Positions 1-9,732 of a DNA stretch of 64,000 nucleotides are shown here, piece after piece (the first letter of the stretch is position 1; each line of letters starts with the position of its first letter). The notes under the pieces are model-generated. The model had not been told where the DNA came from, searched no databases, and was given only the letters and a program-made list of their open reading frames with translations. The stretch covers positions 70,083,201 through 70,147,200 of the forward strand of contig OZ038422.1 of the NCBI GenBank assembly GCA_964036155.1, in the 5' to 3' direction. The position numbers and the translations under genes were made by a program. Origin of the DNA: Diploscapter coronatus (taxonomy: Eukaryota; Nematoda; Chromadorea; Rhabditida; Rhabditidae).

Positions 1-2327
1 TCGGACAATGCTTTGTTAGTCAGATTTTAACAGATTAAATCTAGTATTTTGGCACTGCTGCTCACGAGTTAGGTAAGAAATTCAAGATGATCTTCATTGC
101 CATTTCACTCATTTTTAGGTCACGCACTCGGATTTTTCCATGGTTTGAAACTTTTCTCGAATAGCTAATCAAGATTATATTAGAGCAGAGCAGATTGGAT
201 CGTGATGACCACATTTCCCTGCATCTGGAGAATCTCAGAGTGAGCATGTTCCCTTTCTGATTTCTGGACAATTGCAGCTGCACTTCTTTGCAGGCTGACT
301 TCGTCGACCAATACAACAAGGAAACTGCGGCAACCAATGACAATTTTGGGTTTGAATGGGAGATTTCTATCTAATTGAAAGACAATCGATTTAGACTGCC
401 TTACGATTATGGCTCTGTACTTGATATTATGAGTTGACAGAAATTATCACATTGCTATTTGAAGATAATGCAATACGACATGTTCGCCGCCTCTGTCAAC
501 AATCTACCGACGATGTTGGCTCTGATTGCTGATTATTCTCCTACTTTGGGCAGCCATTACGTCGCATTCAGGGATGTAAAAATGATGAATCAACTGTACA
601 CATGTATAACGCTACCTTTGAAATGTGAAATTCCACTTTGAATAATGATTTTCAGGTACATGTGATCCATCGACTGCAGTTACGTGTCAGAATGGAGGTG
701 AGTCGGGGTGTTGATCAAAATGATTGAAATTTCCAATTAGGCTATCCCAACCCAAACGCCTGCACGACACGATGCAATTGTCCGGGTAAAATGCTGGTGT
801 TAAAGTTTTAAACTTTAGCTTTCATATGAAATTGTTATATCTGGTCTTCAGTTGTGAAACTTTTGCATGTTTTGATGAAACTGCATCCATACATAAAACC
901 ACGTTAATTCATTCGTTTTCGGTCTATATGGTGGTGCTCTATGCGACGAACGTCCTAATGATGGAGGAGCTTCTTTGACAGCAACGTGAGAAAATGATGC
1001 AATTCGATAGATTGGAAAGAATTACAGACCGGACTGGCAATGGATTAACGTAACTATTGGCGATGGGACCTACACTGTCAAAATCTCTCCAACCGAGCTG
1101 ACTTATTGGATCACGGTATGCTGAATTTTCAGATTAGCGAAATATTAATCTCGCCCATAAAAAATGTTGGCCTCACTAGTTATCCGAGTAGACTTGTTGG
1201 TCCGACCCGATCTGGCGGATCGTATCGTGAATTTCCAACCGATCAACAAGCTCGTATCCTAGTGTTTTGGTTTGATTTAGAATTAGGGATTTTGCATTGA
1301 CAGCACTTCGTTCGAGAATTTCTATTTCTAGTTTGAGTTTATGGAGAAAAATGTCATCGATAACTCTTTGAAATACTTCCGTCATGCAGAATAATAAGGA
1401 AACTTTTCTAGTCAGAGTCAGGAACAACGATAGAATTCCTGGTGGACTACATTTATGCGTACCAAATCGCTGGCTGCAAATTCGGAGGTGCGGAATTCAA
1501 GGTGCAACAAGATCAAATGGCCACTGGATATCGGTTGCAATTGAATTGAAGAATTTCGATTACAAGTCAATTCAGAGTTTGCATGGATCCTTACTATAAA
1601 AATATTACTTTGAAATCTACCACGAATTTCGTGCCAGTGCGAATATTCAATAGCTTGTATTATACGATCACGAACATCCGATACAGACAAGGTAACTTCA
1701 ATACTTTCTCTAAAACCATCAATATCTGATAGTTGGAACCCTATCAACAACTACTACGACAACACCAGCACCAGTAACTACCACGGCGACTTCGACAACA
1801 TCAACACCGGTAACTACCACGGCGACTTCGACAACATCAGCACCAGTAACTACCACGGCGACTTCGACCACAACGCAAGGACCCACCACAACTGTCAACG
1901 CAACAGGACTTGTTGATCAATTGTCATTGTAAGGCGATCATAAAGTTCTATTAGGCGATTTGAAAAGGAAAGTAACGAGAGATACGTGGCATAGAAAATA
2001 GTATGGAAGAAAGTTTGAAATAACATTGAAAATCGTGATAGAAAGCACATTGACAAAGCTCTACTGGGACTTAAAAAAAAGTCGAGCTTTCGAATAACGA
2101 TACATCAATTGTGACTGCAGAAGATATAATTTTTCGTAATAATCAATAGGAAGACTTACATAATACTTTTATATAATTTCTTCTGACGAGCACTTCAGAA
2201 CTCTTTTTATTACACTGAACAGTAATTCAATTTTAGCTGCCCGGATGTGATCGAATACGGCCACTGCCGAGTTCGGTACATCAAGAAGAACTGCGAATTG
2301 AGCTGTATCTCTTACGCTAGCGGTTGA
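1..2327 (+). CDS. Astacin metalloprotease (NAS type), 5' end outside window
   Basis: Secreted zinc endopeptidase of the M12A family. Exons I assign: 1-14, 45-72, 119-142, 184-239, 294-349, 395-416, 465-603, 656-697, 741-785, 922-985, 1028-1115, 1412-1533, 1576-1691, 1733-1928 and 2237-2327, keeping one frame for 366 codons. The zinc site HELGHALGFFHE is split over exons 2-4. The Met-turn reads SIMQY, followed by FRDVKMMNQLYTC. After the catalytic domain come an EGF-like module (CQNGGYPNPNACTTRCNC), a CUB-like domain ending near the TGYR motif, a Thr-rich spacer and a short Cys-rich tail with four Cys, resembling an ShK-type ending. Signal peptide and propeptide must lie left of the window. 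EGF plus CUB places it with the nematode NAS proteins having that layout; the exact orthologue cannot be named. The acceptor before 922 is CG rather than AG. A poly(A) signal AATAAA follows near 2349. Confidence 0.93.
1752..1875 (+). repeat. Thr-rich tandem repeat in the astacin gene
   Basis: About 2.5 copies of a unit near 45 bp, each containing GTAACTACCACGGCGACTTC, encode PVTTTATSTT-type repeats. Such Thr/Ser/Pro spacers are usually O-glycosylated linkers; here it separates the CUB domain from the Cys-rich tail. Confidence 0.85.
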
Positions 2328-2484
2328 ATTGTTTCGTGTTTTTTTTTAATAAATGAATGAATAACAACAGCAGCAATTTGAATGTGCATATTATTTATTG
2401 CACGAATAGATGAGTCAGTGTAGTCCTTCAATTCTCTTCTTGCTGGATTGCATCACTATTAATCGTTTCTGCATTTCTGGATTC

Positions 2485-5015
2485 CTAGACGCCACCAGCA
2501 CAGGGGGTGGCATTCATGTCACTTCTGACGTAGATCGAGTCGGCCGAAACCATCGAGGTCACTGGCTCTTTCTTCGCGCCAAACAGTATGTCCATAAACC
2601 AGCAGCTCGAGCTAAACTCGAAGAAGGTTATCGTGAAGATCAACTTTATTTTGGGAAAAAATTATATAGAGATATTAAATCTTATACAATATCGTAGATA
2701 TGAATACGATTCCTGACCTATTTTTGCATAACCTGAAATTTCTAAATATCTACAGGGTGGTCTACAAATTTTTAGGGTATTTTCGCTGAGGATAAATCCT
2801 CTGAAACAATCTTTTTTAAGTTCCAACTAGATTGCTATTCTATTAGGTAGGTGGGAGAAGCATGAAAATGTATGGTTTTACCTAATTTTCAACTACACTA
2901 TGGTGACGAACTCCATTTATGGACTTAACCTCAGAAAAATTGAAAATGTTTATCTCAACTTTTCTAGACGAATTTGGTATGAAAAATATGCAGAAATCTA
3001 CGCTGATTCCAAACCTGAAAACCGTTTTTCTTTAATTTTCATCAACACATAGCGATTTGTAACCGGAAAACTTCTTGCCATTTACAAGCATCGTGAAAAA
3101 CGAATTTCTTAGTATATGCTCAGAGCATACTGTAATTGAAAAGTGGACGAAGCCATACGTTTTCATGCTTCTTCCACATACCTAGTAGAATAGAGGTCTA
3201 GTTGGAAGTTTGTCGTAATATTGCTATTACATCTATGGCGTATCACTTCATAATCAATTACCCCTCGTTCTCGGTCGATCTGCTCAAGCCCTTGACCGTC
3301 TGCTGGGATTTTAGTTCCCTGATTGCCTCGACCATGAATGGGCTTTCCTGGACAAAATCCTTCTTCACTGCCAGTTCATGTTACTTTTCAACCTTCTGCG
3401 TGCGAACATCTTCATAGATCTCCCTGGCAGTGGCCACATCCTCGAGTTCGCAGTCGAGCAGAGCGCCCGAGTAAGACTCGATCAAAGAGGCTCCACCGGG
3501 TAGGTCGACGATCACGGCCGGAGCAGAGAACTTGGACGGCGACAGAACGAACTCGAGACTCGTCACCAGCTGCGAGGGGCGGCATGCATTCGGAATACGG
3601 ATCCATTCTCTGAGGAAAGTAGTATAGTTTGTCTGCTTTGAAGTCTATGAGTAAACACAATTCGATGCTCGGATTCGCGAAAAACTGGAACAGTCAGTTA
3701 GTTAGGACATGAATTAGAATACAAAATAATTATCAGTCATGAACATAAGAATTAGTGTCTAAATTAACATAAGTGATCTCGCCTCACTACCTAATCTATG
3801 ATATCTCACCGCTTTCCTATTTCCCTATAAATACCAAAATATTCAGCTAAAAAATTTCTACATTCTTCCTCTGTCATTCTTCGTGCGTGTTCGCTACGTG
3901 TTACAGCTCAGCCCACAATTTCAACGTCAAAAATTGTTAGAGGAAGTAACTCGTAGATCCCCGGACACGGACCGTCGGGGCTCATGAACGCAAGGTTCAA
4001 TTATCCTCTATGATGAATGCATACTTGATTTTGGGCATGTGAGTGGGCACAGCGTAGATGGAGACGCTGTTGACAGCCAGATAGGAGAGCTTGGGGACGT
4101 TGACGCGCAGATTGACGGCCGCTGCGGAGTGGCTCTTCAATTCGATGTTCTCCTGACCTAGTTGGAAGGCTTCAGAATGAGACGCGAACAGCTAAAATAG
4201 CTATTTTCAAAAATTTATCAAATCAGATTAGAGAACAAAGATCTACGTGGAGTGTAATCAACCCTCGACTAAGGCTGCAAATTGTGAGAACCGATCGTGT
4301 CTCAAAATTTGCAACTCGCCTCTCAATTTTCTATGATCTTCACGTTGTTTCCATTCTTCTAGAACTCTGACTAGCGCTCGGATTCACCGAACTCTCAGAA
4401 CCAGTCTTTCACAGATCCGGATCCTGGGTTTAACTTCAGAGAGTCCTATATCTACGTCGGATTACTCAGTTTCATCCCCAAACAGACCCTGATCTGACAA
4501 TCTTTTGTGGTGGCGTTGCGAAGCAGAATCTTCCTGTAGATATATCCTGGTTCGTTGGAAGGAATGATGATCCGAGTAGGATTGGAGATGGGGAGAGAAG
4601 AAGGTTTCACTCTGAAAATGATCTCTTCATTTCTTGCCTTTCAGACCTTAAAGTTTTGGACACGACCCTGTTAAACATGGCAGCGAGAAGAAAGGAGGAA
4701 AACTCGTCTTTTCTCGTTGTCATTTTTAACAAGGTCGTGTCCAAAACTTTAAGGCCTGTTGCCTTGTCATATCCGTCTGATTTCTGACCAGTTTATCCGA
4801 CGGTACCGGACTCATGCAGAGATGGAATAGCTTTGAAACTTGGAAGATCGGATTTAACAACTGTTCCATCCTCGATCTTCACGACTTCACGACTTCACGA
4901 CGCCTTGGCTTCTTTCCAACTCACGCAGATTTCGACATAGTTGTGTTGTCGTTGAAGAGGATTGTCGAGTGAGTTGATCGAGTCGTTGGAAGCGAGACGA
5001 ATTTGGTAGTGACTG
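2485..5015 (-). CDS. Unrecognised multi-exon gene, possibly damaged
   Basis: I do not recognise the family. CpG-rich blocks on the minus strand translate well: about 5015-4900 (contains YVEICVSWKEAKA), 4899-4795 (IEDGTVVKSDLPSFKAIPSL), 4617-4465 (RIIIPSNEPGYIYRKILLRN), 4167-4005 (LRVNVPKLSYLAVNSVSIYA), about 3610-3380 (EWIRIPNACRPSQLVTSLEF and CELEDVATAREIYEDVRTQK), 3355-3260 (VQESPFMVEAIRELKSQQTV) and 2650-2485 (terminal exon ending TPCAGGV). The beta-rich, Asn-containing blocks vaguely recall MSP/ASH-type immunoglobulin folds, but this is only an impression. Between the first two blocks an 8-bp unit repeated three times brings stop codons into every frame, so the gene may be a pseudogene, or the array may lie in an unusual intron. 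One intron carries the foldback repeat at 4646-4754 and another the inverted repeat at 2818-3209. Exon edges are approximate. Confidence 0.5.
2818..3209. repeat. Inverted-repeat element, arms about 75 bp
   Basis: Bases 2818-2893 match the reverse complement of 3138-3209. Shared cores are TTCCAACTAGA, TATTCTA, GAAGCATGAAAA and GTATGG. The unpaired middle is about 245 bp with no ORF. The layout fits a non-autonomous inverted-repeat transposon (MITE) inside an intron of the minus-strand gene. No target duplication could be fixed. Confidence 0.7.
4646..4754. repeat. Foldback element (near-complete hairpin)
   Basis: CCTTAAAGTTTTGGACACGA at the left is the exact reverse complement of the right end, and the pairing continues imperfectly through most of the 109 bp. 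It lies between two coding blocks of the minus-strand gene. It is probably a MITE; the termini do not identify a superfamily. Confidence 0.75.
4879..4903. repeat. 8-bp unit repeated three times
   Basis: On the minus strand GTCGTGAA occurs three times in tandem followed by G. An 8-bp unit shifts the frame at each copy and gives TGA in the frame of the preceding coding block. Confidence 0.8.
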
Positions 5016-5279
5016 GCAAGAGATTAATGATTGCTTATTACACATCACCATACTATTATGATAATATGCGAATTTTGTATTGGACTTTAAACTTTATGCA
5101 GATCGAATGTTTTGCTAAACCGCGAGATAATAAAGTTCTCCGCCAACTTCGCTATCCCTCTTTTGATAATCCGTCTCGTTTTTGATTCAACTGATCAGTT
5201 CAATTTGGGAGGCGAAGAGGCGAATTCGCCCTCCATTGCTCTGTGCAATTGGCAATCGGCAGTCCAATCGATCTGTCTT

Positions 5280-5290
5280 TCCAATTTCAG
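5280..5290 (+). promoter_or_regulatory. Candidate SL trans-splice acceptor
   Basis: CCAATTTCAG directly abuts the ATG at 5291, with no convincing upstream coding exon. In nematodes a consensus acceptor right before the initiator ATG usually marks spliced-leader addition. Confidence 0.6.
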
Positions 5291-6268
5291 ATGCATTTTC
5301 TCTGCATTTTCGGGCACTTCCTAGTTTTCATACCTGTCGCAGTGTCTGGTATCAGCTGTTTCGGCGGAGAACTGATCGATGAAATGGGTGAGTTTATCAT
5401 AGTAAGGTTTACACGGAACCGTTTATCCCACTATTTCATCGATACTGCAAGCAAAAATAATCTAGTACACAGGGAGAGCTCATATAATGTCAAGCTGCTT
5501 TTTAGCTAATTTTTAATTTGAATTCCACACACTATTTTTCTTCTTGGTGAAACAGTTTTATGGACATCGATGGACAGGAAAATTACCGTTGCACCCTTTG
5601 ATTTCAGATCCGTGATCAGGACAGTTGAAAACCCTATTGGTGAAAAATTTCCCAAAAGGGGGTGAGACATTAAATGAACTCTCCTTGTCAATTAATAATC
5701 TGGGAAGAATATCAAATTTTAGATGGATTTACGCACTTTTACTGCCCTAAACGAGCTGCGTGTTACATTCACATGCAGCAGAAGGAGGGGGAGAATCAAA
5801 CGGTCGAACTGCATATAAAGAAAGGGTGTCTGGAAGAGGCTATCGTTGGTGAATTTACAGATGCTGTAAGTGAAAAACCGAAGAATAATGTAATGCCACT
5901 AGCCTTTAGATGAATTGTACTGAGCAGATCTCATTCAACGAATCATCCTTTACGCCAGAGCAATTGATGGCTGGAGTCAAATGCACCTGCGAAACTGTAA
6001 GAATAATTTAAATTGAAGTTTGCTATGTTAAATTGTAGTAAAAATATTCTGCTATTCTTATCGTCTGATCATAAGAAAAAAACCCTAAGTTTTCTGATGC
6101 TGGCTAGCTTCCCTATATTAACCTCTGTCAAAAACTACAATCATATTTTTTCTTTAGGACTACTGCAACGGTCCAGAAGAGCTCATTTCTGAGAACGCCG
6201 AGAAGTATTTTTCAATCCTTGTTACTCTCTCTTCTGTGATATTCTTTCTACTTCTCGTACACGAATGA
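5291..6268 (+). CDS. Ly-6/three-finger GPI-anchored protein (ODR-2/HOT-like)
   Basis: Four exons, 5291-5387, 5723-5865, 5910-5996 and 6158-6268, joined in frame, give 145 aa. Residues 1-20 form a hydrophobic signal peptide (MHFLCIFGHFLVFIPVAVSG). The body is Cys-rich, with CPKRAACYIHM near the start and the Ly-6 hallmark ending CTCETDYCN. The last 20 residues are hydrophobic (FSILVTLSSVIFFLLLV), as in a GPI-attachment signal. The fold implies an extracellular membrane-tethered modulator, in C. elegans often neuronal; the partner is unknown. Its stop lies 214 bp from the stop of the convergent K2P gene. ODR-2/HOT membership is inferred from layout and the final Cys pattern only. Confidence 0.85.
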
Positions 6269-6482
6269 AGTGTAAAAAATCTTTATTCGTCATAAAATTT
6301 TGTCTTTTGATGTCATTAATCATTTTCAATCATCAATTTCCAACCACATGTCATCGGCTCCCTGTATTGCAGTCGATGGCTTCCCTCTATTTCTTATGGC
6401 ATCATCTCCACTTTGATATGAATAAGCTGCTAAAATGTTACAGTAGTTATTGGTGTTTTATTGCGTCATCTTATACCGGAGT

Positions 6483-9252
6483 TTAGAATTTTTCCTTATT
6501 AAGACCTTTATTTTCGCATAAACTACCTGCATGACTATCGATAAGAGCGATGTCACCAAATCCGGGATCAAATGCTCCACAAGGCGATGAGACATTTTCC
6601 TCGGCAATATTATTATTTTGTGTTGTCCCTCCAGTTGGATTGCTCAACTGAAAGTCTATTCAGTCACAGTAGAACAGCCACAATTTCAGTCGGGATTGTG
6701 GGAAATATTCTGTTTCATTGCGAAAAAAGTACTTCCCGAATCATTTTTGACGATTTTCCGTTCCGCATTCCTTATTCCGAAAATCTCAAAGAGCCATTAT
6801 TTCTCACAACCCTGATTTCAGCCCCACATTCATCATGAGGCCCATTCTGGCGAGCTGATTGAGCGAAGCAATGCCGAATTCAATGCCTCTTCCAATGTCG
6901 ATCTTCTGCGTGATTTGTGTGCAGAGTTGTGTCGCAATCACTGTCGCCCTCTGCACTCCTCGACCGAAGTAATGAACCGAATGAACAACATTCGCACCGA
7001 CTACTTCCACTGAAAATTGCCATCTTCTTCACTATTTGATACTGTCGAAAACCTGATACTGTAACCAAAGTTACTCCGATCACGATGAACAGAATCATTG
7101 CAACGGTTGGAACGGGAGGGCTAAAATCATTCTCTAATGAAAAATTCAACTATAGCCAGGCGGAATAAAAAGAAACTCCTTCTCTAAATATTATGAAAGA
7201 TCAACTTTAATTCCGACTTCGATTTTGGCTTTGATTTTCAAATTCAACTCTATCTCGCTCCTTATCGAAATTCATAACTTGCCTCATATCGCCATAGCCA
7301 ATGGTAAAAATTGTGATTGATGAAAAGTAAATTGCATCTCTCATGGATATACCAGAAGTAGAGAATATATGCATCAATATGGCACCGATCAGAGGATAGA
7401 GGAATACGAGAATAACCAGGAAGAACATAAATAGACGCATTTTCTGAAGGCAATAGCAAGTTTAATCATCGTTATGATTAAAAATCTGGATTTATAGCGG
7501 CATAAAAATTCTGTCATGACTATGTTGGGACTAACAATAAAACAGGATATTCCTCATCTGTGAGAATTAATAAAATGTCCCAAATCTTCGTTTTTGCGAT
7601 AGATAAAAACTATTTTCGAAAAGTATCGCGTAAAAATTTACTTCTTTAAAGAGTTTGAAAGCAGCATCACAGACGAATTTTCCGATATCAGACATGGTGA
7701 TGAGGGCGAGAGGAATGCCGAATATGGCATAGAAGCAGAGGAACATCCGGCCCGTTGAAGTCATGGGGGTTACCAATCCGTAGCCAACTGGCACCTGAAC
7801 AAAGCATCGATGGGTACACATTTTTAAACTTCTTATTCTATCTCGAATCAGTTATTTTTCATTTCGAAAAGATAGCTGTAATAATTCTTGAGAGAAAATA
7901 TCTAACGACAGTAGTTGCGGTGAATAAAATTGCTGCATCGAATGTCCACCATTCCGTGTAATTTGTGCTGTAATAATATTGCGAATCGAAGTAATTGGCT
8001 GATATCTGAAAGTAATAGAACGTTGCAAATGATGAGGGTTGTAACTACCGGATTACTGTACATCTCAAACATGGTCTTCATGTAATTGTTCAGCATTTCA
8101 TTTATCGAATCATTTAGATGAGCTTCATCTAATAAGGGAGTCGTTAACATAAGAACTCGCAGATATTGATGAAACTTCTTGCACAAGGATATGCAATGAC
8201 GGCAATAGCGATGGTGATTTGTAAAAAAGTGCAAAATAGGGGCCTGGAAGCAGAAAATTGATGGAAATCCTCCTTTTGTTGACTTCCGTTTGCGAGTTTT
8301 CAAATCTGTATACATTTTTGACAAACGAATTTGCTCATTTATCACGAAAAATGCGAATAGAAGGCAGCTAAAAATTTCCTAGTTCCAGGCTCCTATTTTG
8401 CACTCTTTGATTTTATCATCGTGATCAGCGTCATAGAAAACCCTCATGTTGAAAGCTTCATCTAAATCTGCGAGTTCCTATGTTGACGACTCCCTTGTAA
8501 AGTTTAAATGATCATAAGCATCATCAATTTCATCAAAATTTTACCGTGATGTTCTTCTTTAAGCTTCTCTACCATATTTAGAAAATCCTCTTTTAACTTT
8601 TCTTCCTTCTCTCTAGTTTGTTTCGAAACGATCATCTGCAATCATTTGTAAACATTTTCTTCGAATAAAGGTTTCTGGGTAGAATATGTTGTCAATGCCC
8701 GATAACTTTAGACGAAATAAATGGTGCACAAATTCGAATATGGAAAGTAAGCATTTTGTATGCGCAAATAGTTGTCTGGCTCACTCCTTGAATATGATGC
8801 AATAGCGTAAAGTGTGCTACAAACAGCATGATAGTTCCTGTGCATCATAATTGCGTCTCACTTCCTTCGTCTCAAGTAATCGGTCATTAACGATAGTATG
8901 GTTGAAAAAAGGTTTTTTTTTCAAATCTTCAACATTACTGATGAATTATTGTTCGCTCGGTCGTATCTTTCGTTTTTCATATTCATTCCATTCTTCAATA
9001 ATATTTCAAACCTCATGTGGCAACTCGATCTCCCTGATTATGATTGCACCGAGAATGACATAGAGAATGCAGGCAATGAGCAGACCGATATGAAGGCCAG
9101 AGCTGCGAAGGAGCTGCAATCAGAACAAGGTTGATCTTCGTCACTTAGAGACTGCTAACCTGAACAACATAAGCTACCGGACTCGTTTTCTTCTTGGTCG
9201 CTTTCGTTTCCCCTCTCATCATCGCAGAAAGGCCTCCGTTCTTCTTCCCCAT
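6483..9252 (-). CDS. Two-pore-domain potassium channel (TWK/K2P family)
   Basis: Plasma-membrane leak K+ channel subunit; two subunits form one pore. Exon 9252-9160 encodes a basic N-terminus ([20 protein letters not shown]). Exon 9113-9012 encodes TM1 ([19 protein letters not shown]). The extracellular cap lies in exons about 8640-8560 (coiled-coil-like, [20 protein letters not shown]) and 8345-8060. The first pore loop is [18 protein letters not shown] then [10 protein letters not shown] (about 7980-7640), with TM2 [12 protein letters not shown]. Exon about 7440-7274 holds TM3 and the second pore [11 protein letters not shown]4 ([19 protein letters not shown]) is at about 7122-7066, followed by [10 protein letters not shown] and a cytoplasmic tail ending at TAA 6483-6485. 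Both GYG filter motifs are intact. A minus-strand AATAAA lies at 6457-6462. Joins between TM1 and the cap are not fully resolved. One cap exon carries half of a large palindrome. Confidence 0.9.
8131..8505. repeat. Large imperfect palindrome inside the K2P gene
   Basis: Bases 8131-8250 match, imperfectly, the reverse complement of about 8375-8505. Shared cores are AGGGAGTCGT, AACATA, GAACTCGCAGAT and AAGTGCAAAATAGG versus GAGTGCAAAATAGG. The left arm overlaps sequence coding for the channel's extracellular cap; the right arm falls in the flanking intron. Confidence 0.65.
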
Positions 9253-9732
9253 CGCTCGATTGATGAAGATTCAGGGGAAAAAACGGAAAAGAACAAACTA
9301 AACAATCTCTATTCTAAAGTTATCGAGTCTGAAAAGAATGAATGTTTATCGAAGAGAAAAGGATGAATAAGGACTTTTCTTTAGCAGAAGATCTCATACA
9401 TTTCTGATGAGGTCAAAGCTGATGGAGTTTGCCCATTTCACTCGCTAAAATTTCAAATTTCAGAAAGAAGAATCTTTAGCAGTGCTGCAAAAGTTGAGAC
9501 ATTTGAAAGATAAAGGTAAGGTGCAGGTAATTCTTTTGAAAACTAGATTGGTACATATAAGGTCAGGTACAAATCGGCTATCGACAGCTGCGATCATCCC
9601 TGATCGCTAGTTTTAAAAATTAGCTTACATTGTTTTTTTTCAGTGAAATTTGGAATGTAGTTCTTCATTACCTCGACAGAATCAACAGCAACAGCCAGCA
9701 GGTAGAAAGCAGAAAGCAGTTGGAAAGGAACA
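9253..9732. other. Shared upstream region of divergent K2P and phosphatase genes
   Basis: This 480-bp gap separates two divergent start codons. It holds a possible 5'-UTR exon at 9464-9513 (TTTCAG before, GTAAGG after) and a strong acceptor TTTTTTTTCAG at about 9643, 90 bp before the phosphatase ATG, which could serve trans-splicing. No clear promoter box is visible. Confidence 0.4.

Noticed and set aside
2410..2697. 95-aa plus-strand ORF after the astacin gene
   Set aside because: The minus-strand reading gives a plausible terminal exon with an acceptor and fits the neighbouring minus-strand blocks better; the choice is not certain.
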